From: an uncultured Eubacteriales bacterium
GTDB lineage: Bacteria; Bacillota; Clostridia; Oscillospirales; Acutalibacteraceae
Reading direction: 5' to 3'
NCBI GenBank assembly: GCA_900321595.1
Contig: ONWP01000166.1
Coordinates: forward strand, 1 to 5,296
Length of the DNA: 5,296 nt
Shown here: piece by piece, positions 1-5,296 of the stretch
How positions within the stretch are numbered: the stretch's first letter is position 1
Layout: every line of letters begins with the position of its first letter
The notes under the pieces: model-generated
What the model saw: only the letters and a program-made list of their open reading frames with translations
The model's database searches: none
What the model was told of the DNA's origin: nothing
Made by a program: the position numbers and the translations under genes

Positions 1-18
1 CCTGACCGGATCAAATCC

Positions 19-60
19 AAAAATAAATTACGGATCGTTTCTGCAGCCAGAAGCGATCCG
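19..60 (-). terminator. Rho-independent terminator of the GH35-HAD operon
   Basis: Read on the minus strand, CGGATCG (60-54) pairs perfectly with CGATCCG (37-31). Inside it, after one C/A mismatch, TTCTG pairs with CAGAA around a GCTG tetraloop. The stem is followed by a T-rich run (TAATTTATTTTT, about 30-19). It begins 15 bases after the TAA of the HAD phosphatase gene, the expected place for the end of the minus-strand operon. On the plus strand the hairpin is followed only by a weak T-rich stretch, so termination in that direction is doubtful. Confidence 0.85.
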
Positions 61-75
61 CTGTTTATTTCACCT

Positions 76-849
76 TTAGCCGGGGATGTCGCCGACGCTG
101 TTCAGGATCAGCCGCGGCCTGTACGCGTACTGGTCGACGGTCTCCCGGGTGGAAACGCCCGAAAGCACGAGAACCGTATCCAAACCGGTCTCGATGCCCG
201 CGATCACGTCCGTATCCATGCGATCGCCGATCATGACCGCTTCGTCAGAATGAACGCCCAGCTTGTGCAGCCCGGTGCGCATCATCAGAGGATTGGGCTT
301 GCCGATATAATACGCCAGCTTGCCGGTCGTCAGCTCGATCGGCGACACAAACGCCTTGCAGGCCGGACCGATCCCGCTTTCGATCGGGCAGGTCATATCC
401 GGATTCGTTCCGATCAGAGACGCGCCGTTCGCGACGAGCTTCATCGCCTTCGTGATGTGTTCATATCCGTAATCGTTCGTCTCCCCGACGATCACATAAT
501 CCGGATCCACGTCGTTGATCGTGATCCCGGCTTCATACAGCGCGTTATAGAGACCGTGATCCCCGATGACGTAAGCGCTGCAGCCCGGCTTCTGCTTATT
601 GAGGAACCGCGCGGTCGCAAGGCCGCTGGTATAGAAGTGATCCTCTGAGATATCCAGCCCCAGACGCGCCAGCTTCTGACGCAGCTCCATCGGGCTTTTC
701 GCCGATGAATTCGTCAGGAACAGGAATTTCTTATCGTTATCGTACAGCCACTGCACAAACTCCTTGACGCCGTCGATCAGATCGTTGTCGCGATAGATCA
801 CGCCGTCCATATCGCATATAAACCCTTTTTTCTCCCGCAACGCTTCCAT
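76..849 (-). CDS. HAD-IIA family hydrolase (NagD/AraL-like phosphatase), 257 aa
   Basis: This is a cytoplasmic haloacid-dehalogenase-type phosphatase of subfamily IIA (NagD, AraL, p-nitrophenylphosphatase group). These enzymes use Mg2+ and an aspartyl-phosphate intermediate to hydrolyse sugar phosphates or nucleoside monophosphates. All four HAD motifs are visible: motif I DMDGVIY with nucleophile D13 and acid/base D15; motif II TNSS at 46-49; the motif III lysine K184 in GKPNP; motif IV GDRMDTD at 208-214. The C2-type cap lies between motifs II and III, as expected. The length of 257 aa is normal for the family. The ATG at 849 is preferred because GGGGAAGGA precedes it by 5 nt and motif I then falls near residue 13. 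An in-frame ATG at 918 would add 23 residues, nearly all encoded within the end of the GH35 gene. It lies 20 nt after the galactosidase stop and is probably cotranscribed. The family is certain; the substrate is not determinable from sequence. Confidence 0.94.
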   Translation of the reverse strand: MEALREKKGFICDMDGVIYRDNDLIDGVKEFVQWLYDNDKKFLFLTNSSAKSPMELRQKLARLGLDISEDHFYTSGLATARFLNKQKPGCSAYVIGDHGLYNALYEAGITINDVDPDYVIVGETNDYGYEHITKAMKLVANGASLIGTNPDMTCPIESGIGPACKAFVSPIELTTGKLAYYIGKPNPLMMRTGLHKLGVHSDEAVMIGDRMDTDVIAGIETGLDTVLVLSGVSTRETVDQYAYRPRLILNSVGDIPG

Positions 850-854
850 TGCTG

Positions 855-863
855 TCCTTCCCC
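855..863 (-). promoter_or_regulatory. Ribosome binding site of the HAD phosphatase gene
   Basis: The minus strand reads GGGGAAGGA, ending 5 nt before the ATG at 849. It is a moderate Shine-Dalgarno and lies within the 20-nt gap after the GH35 stop codon. It decides the start in favour of the 257-aa form over the longer in-frame ATG at 918. Confidence 0.7.
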
Positions 864-869
864 TTTCTG

Positions 870-2633
870 TTACTTCGTCGGACCGAGATCCGGCGTATCC
901 GTAAAACAGACCTCGCACCGGTCAAACCCGTCCGTCTCAAATATGATGACCTCGTTCTCTCCGCTGTGAAGAATCTCCGCCGGAACGAACAGCGTTCTTT
1001 GCGGTCCGGCGTCATTGTAATAGCGACCGAGGTTGAACCCGTTTACGATCGCGATCCCCTTGTGAAACCCGTCCGTCCGCAGAAACGTGTCGCACGGTGC
1101 GCCGTCAACGCGAAGCGTGCCGCGCAGGAACGCGCAGGCTCGGCTCTGCGCGTTCGTCAGCTCCGACCAGCGCAGCGCGGCCAGTCTGTCAAGCCGGAAC
1201 GGCGTCATCTGCCAGCCGAAATGATACCGCAGTCCGGTTCGAACGCCCCGGATGCCCTTTCGGTCGCGGATATTCGGTCCGTAATTCACGCGCCCCATGT
1301 TTTCACACAGGATATCGAGCCGCACACTTTCCCCGGCGGCCAGAGAGATCCTGATCTCATCCTGCCGTCTGGAGCGTTCCCGGATGCCGGCAAAACGGCC
1401 GTCCAGGAAAACCACGGCGCGATCATGCAGGAAATCCGCCTCAAGCGGCTTTTCCTCCAGCGGACCTTCAAGCGTCGTTGAGTAGAGCATATATCCGTAA
1501 TACTGCCCCAGATCCTCCATGTACGCGCATTCCGGCGCGAAAACCGCCGGGGCAAACGCTTCCAGGCTGTCAAACAGCGTACAGATCTGATCGAGACGAA
1601 CCGCGCCGTAAGCGCGTTTCTCGGATTCCGACGCGGTGAGCGGGATCCGTCGCCCCGTCTTTTTCTCGATCACGCGTTTGACCTCGTAATAAGCGGGCGT
1701 GCGATCGCCGGCTTCCGACAACAGCGCGCAGTAATCATAGCTGGTGACCGTCGGCTCATAGGTGCCGTAGTCGTTCGCGCCGTTCATGAAGCCGAAATTC
1801 GTACCGCCGTGGAACATATAGAAGTTAAGAGAAGCGCCCTCGTCGAGCATCTCGCGCACAAGCGACGCGACCTCACGCGGTTCCCGCACATGATGACAGC
1901 CGTACCAGTGATCGAACCAGCCGACCCAGTACTCCCCGCACATCTTCGGCTGCCCCGGCCGGAACCGGGTAAGCGCGTCAAAATTCTCCCGCGGTCTGGA
2001 ACCGAAATTGGCGACGCACAGATACTCCGGAAGCGTTCCGCCGGAAAGCATCGACAGCTCCGTTCCGTCGGAGGTGTACAACAGACAGTCGATCCCGTGT
2101 TCCTGATAGATCTCCGCGACGCGTCGCATGTAGTCGTGATCATCGCCGAAGCTGCCGTATTCGTTTTCGATCTGCATCATGATCACACGTCCGCCGTTTG
2201 AAAGAAGATGCGCCTTCACGATCGGCAGCAGACGGTCGTAATAATGCCGCACTTTTTCGATAAAACGCTCGTCATGACAGCGAAGCGGAAGAGCCGGCTC
2301 GCGCAGCAGCCACGCGGGCAGACCGCCCATATCCCATTCGGCGCAGATGTACGGGCCCGGCCGTACGATGACGTTCAGCCCGAGCGCTTCCGCGCAGGAG
2401 ATATACGCGTCGATATCCAGCATCCCGGAGAAATCAAACGTTCCCTCGTTCGGCTCATGCAGATTCCAGCAGGTATACGTTTCCACTGTGTTGAAGCCGC
2501 ATTCCTTCAGCTTCAGCAGACGATCATACCAGCATTGACGCGGGACGCGAAAATAATGCATCGCGCCGCTGATTACGGTATAAGGCTTGCCATTCATCAG
2601 GAATTGCCCGCCCTCGACGCAGAATGAATCCAT
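870..2633 (-). CDS. Glycoside hydrolase family 35 beta-galactosidase (BgaC-like), 587 aa
   Basis: This retaining exo-beta-galactosidase cleaves terminal beta-D-galactose. The N-terminal TIM barrel covers roughly residues 8-330 and is followed by all-beta domains, including a C-terminal jelly roll ending near 575. Family landmarks include GAMHYFRVP (23-31), NTVETYTCWNLHEP (48-61), RPGPYICAEWDMGGLP (91-106), the acid/base E158 in QIENEYG and the nucleophile E234 in GEYWVGWFDHW. The length matches bacterial BgaC-type enzymes (about 590 aa). No signal peptide is seen, so it should be cytoplasmic and act on imported oligosaccharides. By my recall of the pneumococcal BgaC structure, W236, W239 and Y451 match its aromatic residues W240, W243 and Y455 at a constant offset of four, suggesting Gal-beta-1,3-GlcNAc preference (inference). 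The ATG at 2633 has AAAGGAGG 7 nt upstream; a longer in-frame reading to 2849 overlaps the divergent transporter gene and is rejected. It is first in an operon with the HAD phosphatase gene. Confidence 0.95.
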   Translation of the reverse strand: MDSFCVEGGQFLMNGKPYTVISGAMHYFRVPRQCWYDRLLKLKECGFNTVETYTCWNLHEPNEGTFDFSGMLDIDAYISCAEALGLNVIVRPGPYICAEWDMGGLPAWLLREPALPLRCHDERFIEKVRHYYDRLLPIVKAHLLSNGGRVIMMQIENEYGSFGDDHDYMRRVAEIYQEHGIDCLLYTSDGTELSMLSGGTLPEYLCVANFGSRPRENFDALTRFRPGQPKMCGEYWVGWFDHWYGCHHVREPREVASLVREMLDEGASLNFYMFHGGTNFGFMNGANDYGTYEPTVTSYDYCALLSEAGDRTPAYYEVKRVIEKKTGRRIPLTASESEKRAYGAVRLDQICTLFDSLEAFAPAVFAPECAYMEDLGQYYGYMLYSTTLEGPLEEKPLEADFLHDRAVVFLDGRFAGIRERSRRQDEIRISLAAGESVRLDILCENMGRVNYGPNIRDRKGIRGVRTGLRYHFGWQMTPFRLDRLAALRWSELTNAQSRACAFLRGTLRVDGAPCDTFLRTDGFHKGIAIVNGFNLGRYYNDAGPQRTLFVPAEILHSGENEVIIFETDGFDRCEVCFTDTPDLGPTK

Positions 2634-2640
2634 GGAAACG

Positions 2641-2648
2641 CCTCCTTT
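2641..2648 (-). promoter_or_regulatory. Ribosome binding site of the GH35 gene
   Basis: The minus strand reads AAAGGAGG, a near-perfect anti-16S match, 7 nt before the ATG at 2633. It decides the start of the galactosidase against the 72-residue longer in-frame reading. Confidence 0.9.
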
Positions 2649-2658
2649 CGCAGGTAAT

Positions 2659-2687
2659 AGTCTACCATAAGAACCGGCCAAACTCAA
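2659..2687 (-). promoter_or_regulatory. Predicted sigma-70/A promoter of the GH35-HAD operon
   Basis: On the minus strand there is a -35 box TTGAGT (2687-2682), a 17-bp spacer and a -10 box TAGACT (2664-2659). The -10 box is preceded by TGG, which forms an extended -10 element. Transcription would begin near 2652, giving a leader of about 19 nt that still contains the Shine-Dalgarno. Each hexamer matches consensus at 4 of 6 positions; the exact spacing and the TG extension make it credible. Confidence 0.55.
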
Positions 2688-2698
2688 CAGGCAGTTTG
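2679..2698. promoter_or_regulatory. Candidate shared operator: inverted repeat CAAACT-N8-AGTTTG
   Basis: Two perfect 6-bp arms, CAAACT (2679-2684) and AGTTTG (2693-2698), are separated by 8 bp and centred between the two divergent promoters. The repeat overlaps the -35 hexamers of both. It lies upstream of both predicted transcription starts, so it would not be part of either transcript. That favours a protein-binding site over an RNA hairpin. A single bound regulator could control both operons. No regulator gene is in the window, and the factor is unknown. Confidence 0.4.
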
Positions 2699-2724
2699 AC
2701 ATTCCGCGCATTTTATTGTAATAT
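2696..2724 (+). promoter_or_regulatory. Predicted sigma-70/A promoter of the ABC exporter operon
   Basis: The -35 box TTGACA (2696-2701) is a perfect consensus. After a 17-bp spacer comes TAATAT (2719-2724), matching the -10 consensus at 4 of 6 positions including the second A and last T. Transcription would start near 2731, leaving a leader of about 27 nt before the TTG start codon. The surrounding AT-rich stretch contrasts with the GC-rich coding regions on both sides. Confidence 0.65.
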
Positions 2725-2742
2725 AAACAAACAGGAACCGCA

Positions 2743-2749
2743 GGGAGGG
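2743..2749 (+). promoter_or_regulatory. Ribosome binding site supporting a TTG start
   Basis: GGGAGGG lies 8 nt before the TTG at 2758. This Shine-Dalgarno supports the non-ATG start. The next in-frame ATGs (2788 and 2791) have only a weak GAGAG upstream. A run of seven T residues (2753-2759) separates the site from the start and contributes the first two bases of the start codon. Confidence 0.75.
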
Positions 2750-2757
2750 AACTTTTT

Positions 2758-4482
2758 TTGAAACGAACAGACAAAAGTCTGCGAGAGATCATGATCGAGA
2801 TCCGGCATATAACCGCCTTGTCCCGCAGACACATCCGACAGGTGATCATCTATACGGTGCTTTCCCTGCTGAGCGCCGTGTTCGCGTTGCTGTCAAGCCT
2901 CATCTACCGCAGCGTCGTGGATTACGTCACCGGCGCGTCGACGCAGCGATCTCTGATCCGCCTGACAAGCGCCGGACAGGCTGTCGCCCTGGGCGTCGGC
3001 TTCATGATCTTCATGCTGCTGTTTCGCGCGCTTTCCGGACGCGTTTCCGCGAAGATCCGCCTGCGCGTCGGCGCCGAGCTGACGGCGTCGCTCTTTGACA
3101 GCTTCATCCGTTCGGACTACCAGCAGACCCAGCGGTTCCCGACCGGCGACGTTTTAAACCGGTTCAACGCCGACGTCTCCACCGTCGCGGACGCTGTTCT
3201 CGGCACGGTTCCCGACATCATCTCCGCGGCGTTTCGTTTCGGCGCGGCGCTCGTCATCATCCTGTATCATGACAGCACGATGGCGCTGCTCGCGCTCGTG
3301 ACGATCCCGGTCTCAGTTCTGATCTCGCGTTTTCTGCTGCACCGCATGCACAAATACGCGAAGGAAATGAAAAAAGCAGGCGCGGCCGTCGCCGCCTTCA
3401 ATACGGACGCCGTCAACCATATCCTGGACCTGAAATCCTTCGGCCTTGTGACGCGCTTCTCCGTCAAGCTGCGGGAGCTGCAGCGCGAGTATATCCGGAT
3501 CGGCCTTGACTACAACAAGCTTTCGATCATCGCGACCACCCTGCTGAGCTTTGCCGCGCAGGCCGTTTCCTATCTGTGTTTCGGGTGGGGCGTCTACATC
3601 ATGTGGCAGCACAAGATCACGTTCGGCACGCTGGTCATGTTCCTGCAGCTCACAGCGTATCTGAGCTCCTCCTTCAGCTCCCTGGTCGGCATCGTGCCGA
3701 CGATCATCAACGCGTCCGCCGCTTCGCAGCGCATCTACGAGCTGTCGGGACTGGAGAAGGAATCCGACGACAGGGAGGCAAGCCGGGCTTCGTCGCTTGA
3801 CGCGTTCCGGCACACGCGCCTGACGCTGAACGCGGAAGCGGTGACGTTCCGCTATGACGGAAGCGCCGAGCCGGTTTTGCGCGAAGCATCCTTCACCGCG
3901 CGATCCGGCGACGTCGTTGCCGTGACCGGACCGTCCGGCGCCGGCAAAACGACGCTTCTGTACCTGTTCCTTGCCCTGCTGCGCCCGCAGTCCGGCTTTA
4001 TCACTGTCGAGAACAGCGACACAGCCGTACCGGTATCGCCCGAAACGCGGCCGCTGATCTCCTATGTGCCGCAGAAAAACGTGCTTTTCAGCGCGACGCT
4101 GCGGGAAAACATGACGATGATCCGTCCCGACGCGACAGAAGAACAGATCCGGGCGTCGCTCGAAAAAGCGTGCGCCTGGGATTTTGTCGCAAAGCTGCCG
4201 GGCGGCCTCGACTGCGCGGTCGGCGCGGGAGGCCACGGCTTCTCGGAGGGACAGCTCCAGCGTCTGAGCATCGCCAGAGCCCTTCTGCGGGACGCGCCGG
4301 TGCTTCTGCTGGATGAAGCGACCAGCGCGCTCGATCCGGAAACGGAAGCGCAGATCCTCGAGAACCTGCGCGGCGCCGCTTCTGATAAGATCTGCGTCAT
4401 CACGTCGCACCGCGCGTCTGTTTTCACGGTCGCGAACAAAGCCTATGAGGTGTCTGACGGCACGTGCAGGAGGACAAAATGA
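2758..4482 (+). CDS. ABC exporter half-transporter (fused TMD-NBD, type IV/MsbA-like), 574 aa
   Basis: This is an inner-membrane ATP-driven exporter that would work as a homodimer. The N-terminal membrane domain (residues about 25-315) shows six hydrophobic segments near 28-50, 77-95, 150-170, 173-195, 257-283 and 289-312. The ATPase domain (about 355-574) is complete: A-loop Y366, Walker A GPSGAGKTT (391-399), Q-loop Q439 in YVPQ, signature FSEGQ (495-499, a variant of LSGGQ), Walker B VLLLDE (515-520), D-loop SALD and H-loop H551. There is no N-terminal C39 peptidase domain, so it cannot itself cleave double-glycine leaders. The start is TTG, backed by a good Shine-Dalgarno. The stop overlaps the next gene's start (ATGA), implying translational coupling with a PF14907-type nucleotidyltransferase. 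That pairing recalls exporters in lasso-peptide clusters, so a peptide or other natural-product cargo is plausible; lipid or drug export cannot be excluded. Confidence 0.94.
   Translation: MKRTDKSLREIMIEIRHITALSRRHIRQVIIYTVLSLLSAVFALLSSLIYRSVVDYVTGASTQRSLIRLTSAGQAVALGVGFMIFMLLFRALSGRVSAKIRLRVGAELTASLFDSFIRSDYQQTQRFPTGDVLNRFNADVSTVADAVLGTVPDIISAAFRFGAALVIILYHDSTMALLALVTIPVSVLISRFLLHRMHKYAKEMKKAGAAVAAFNTDAVNHILDLKSFGLVTRFSVKLRELQREYIRIGLDYNKLSIIATTLLSFAAQAVSYLCFGWGVYIMWQHKITFGTLVMFLQLTAYLSSSFSSLVGIVPTIINASAASQRIYELSGLEKESDDREASRASSLDAFRHTRLTLNAEAVTFRYDGSAEPVLREASFTARSGDVVAVTGPSGAGKTTLLYLFLALLRPQSGFITVENSDTAVPVSPETRPLISYVPQKNVLFSATLRENMTMIRPDATEEQIRASLEKACAWDFVAKLPGGLDCAVGAGGHGFSEGQLQRLSIARALLRDAPVLLLDEATSALDPETEAQILENLRGAASDKICVITSHRASVFTVANKAYEVSDGTCRRTK
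4468..4474 (+). promoter_or_regulatory. Ribosome binding site of the nucleotidyltransferase-like gene
   Basis: AGGAGGA lies inside the last codons of the ABC transporter gene, with its AGGAGG core 5 nt before the ATG at 4479. Together with the 4-nt ATGA stop/start overlap it supports translation coupled to the transporter. Confidence 0.85.
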
Positions 4483-5296
4483 ACGCAGCGCACGATCGTT
4501 TTCTGCAAATACTTCGGTGCGCGGTATCCGGGCAAAAAACCGCGCTTGCGGATGCCGACGCCGCCGACGTCATGCGGCTCGGCATGGTGCACGGCGTCCT
4601 GCCGTTCCTTTCCTCCGCCGTATCCGATCTGCCGAAGAGCTGGCGAAGCGCCGCGTTGGCCCTGACGACCGATCAGATCCGGCGAGACGTGATCGGATAC
4701 AACGCGCTTTCGCAAATGCGGTCCTCCGGGATCGATTTTCTGCTGCTCAAAGGCGCGGTCTGCGCTTCTGCGTATCCGGATCCCGTCCTGCGGATGGCCT
4801 CAGACCTCGACGTTTATACCTTCGGACGCAATGCGGAGGCTTCCGCGTTCCTCCGATCGCACGGTTTTGCGCCGGAGCATGACGATGGCGATGAAATGAG
4901 TCTGCTTCATCCGGGCACCGGCGCGCACATAGAGCTGCACAACCGCCTGATCGACAAACCGGATGCGGCGTTCCTTCTGCCGACAGAACCGTTTCGCGAG
5001 ATCATGGTTTACGGCTTGTCTTTTCAAACGCTCGGAGAGCGCGATTCGCTGCTGTACATTCTCTATCACATGTACCGTCACTTTTTGTCGGGCGGATTCG
5101 GCGTCAAGCAGATCACGGACGCCTGTCTCTACGCATCGAAAATGCCGTCGATCGTTGACGAACGCTTTTTCGCGTCGCTTGCCGCGATCCGCGCCGAAGG
5201 CCTCGCGCGCGCCGTATTCGGCGCGGGTGAAATCGCGTTCGGGATCGAAAGCGTCTGCGCGTATATGCCGGAACCGGCCCGCGCGCTTCTGGAGGA
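4479..5296 (+). CDS. Nucleotidyltransferase-like protein (PF14907/NTP_transf_5 type), 3' end beyond window
   Basis: My translation from the ATG at 4479 stays open for 272 codons to the right edge, so the gene is cut off by the window. The N-terminal third is helical. The core reads LLLKGAVCASAYPDPVLR (88-105) followed by SDLDVY, giving the KG pair (K91, G92), R105 and the metal-binding Asp pair D109/D111 of the nucleotidyltransferase fold. IELHNRL (151-157) follows, where E152 occupies the usual acidic position before LH. A later LLYILYHMYRHF-GGFGVKQITD stretch (191-214) matches the conserved helical part of this family. This combination is typical of the uncharacterised nucleotidyltransferase family PF14907 found in several lasso-peptide and RiPP clusters; its reaction is not established in general. 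Coupling to the ABC exporter suggests a role tied to the exported compound. Assignment is from motif recall, not a profile search. Confidence 0.85.
   Translation, partial: MNAAHDRFLQILRCAVSGQKTALADADAADVMRLGMVHGVLPFLSSAVSDLPKSWRSAALALTTDQIRRDVIGYNALSQMRSSGIDFLLLKGAVCASAYPDPVLRMASDLDVYTFGRNAEASAFLRSHGFAPEHDDGDEMSLLHPGTGAHIELHNRLIDKPDAAFLLPTEPFREIMVYGLSFQTLGERDSLLYILYHMYRHFLSGGFGVKQITDACLYASKMPSIVDERFFASLAAIRAEGLARAVFGAGEIAFGIESVCAYMPEPARALLE

Noticed and set aside
850..918. A 23-residue N-terminal extension of the HAD protein starting at 918
   Set aside because: It overlaps the 3' end of the GH35 gene and has no HAD-like sequence. The ATG at 849 has a ribosome binding site and places motif I correctly.
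849..1481. A 210-codon open frame on the plus strand opposite the 3' part of the GH35 gene
   Set aside because: It is antisense to conserved GH35 sequence, has no family signature, and starts within the HAD start region. It is a shadow frame.
2716..2730. A second small palindrome TTGT-N7-ACAA overlapping the -10 box of the plus promoter
   Set aside because: The arms are only 4 bp in an AT-rich stretch and do not extend, so it is easily expected by chance. It is kept as a note only.
2634..2757. Possible riboswitch or attenuator leader in the intergenic region
   Set aside because: The predicted leaders are only about 19 and 27 nt, too short for a structured RNA element. The one palindrome lies upstream of both predicted starts.
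2634..2849. A 72-residue N-terminal extension of the GH35 protein, possibly a signal sequence
   Set aside because: It would cross the promoter region and overlap the start of the divergent transporter gene. The ATG at 2633 has an ideal Shine-Dalgarno and begins the GH35 domain directly.
3313..4410. A 365-codon open frame on the minus strand opposite the ABC transporter gene
   Set aside because: Its translation is rich in Arg, Gln and Gly with no recognisable domain. It lies wholly antisense to a gene with all ABC motifs intact, and is a typical shadow frame in GC-rich DNA.
4313..4882. A 189-codon plus-strand open frame spanning the transporter/nucleotidyltransferase junction
   Set aside because: It is out of frame with both real genes and very rich in Arg, Ser and Ala. 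The correct frame from 4479 carries the family motifs and the ribosome binding site.

Overview
The window holds four protein genes in two divergent transcription units, with one promoter-bearing intergenic region between them (2634-2757). Base composition is high in G+C within the genes, Shine-Dalgarno sequences are strong (AAAGGAGG, GGGAGGG, AGGAGGA), promoters are sigma-70/sigma-A-like, and the gene repertoire includes a BgaC-like intracellular GH35 galactosidase. Together these suggest a GC-rich Bacillota/Clostridia-type bacterium, plausibly a gut or rumen commensal. That placement is inference; no marker gene is present.

Left half, minus strand: a two-gene operon reads from about 2650 down to 76. 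The first gene encodes a cytoplasmic family-35 beta-galactosidase of 587 aa (870-2633). Twenty bases further on is a HAD-IIA sugar/nucleotide-phosphate phosphatase of 257 aa (76-849). A rho-independent terminator (about 19-60) closes the unit. The galactosidase would release galactose from an imported, probably beta-1,3-linked, galactoside. The phosphatase could act as a housekeeping or sugar-phosphate detoxifying partner, but its substrate cannot be read from sequence.

Right half, plus strand: a TTG-started ABC exporter half-transporter of 574 aa (2758-4482) overlaps by 4 nt (ATGA) with a nucleotidyltransferase-like gene of the PF14907/NTP_transf_5 type. This second gene starts at 4479 and runs off the right edge with no stop codon. 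This pairing is known from lasso-peptide and related RiPP clusters (for example paeninodin-type loci), so the right-hand operon is the best candidate for an interesting system. Its diagnostic genes (precursor, B1/PqqD, B2 protease, cyclase, kinase) would lie outside the window.

The two operons are driven by back-to-back promoters whose -35 boxes sit 8 bp apart. A perfect 6-8-6 inverted repeat (CAAACT-N8-AGTTTG, 2679-2698) overlaps both -35 boxes and is a candidate shared operator. No RNA genes, mobile elements, CRISPR arrays or other repeats were recognised.
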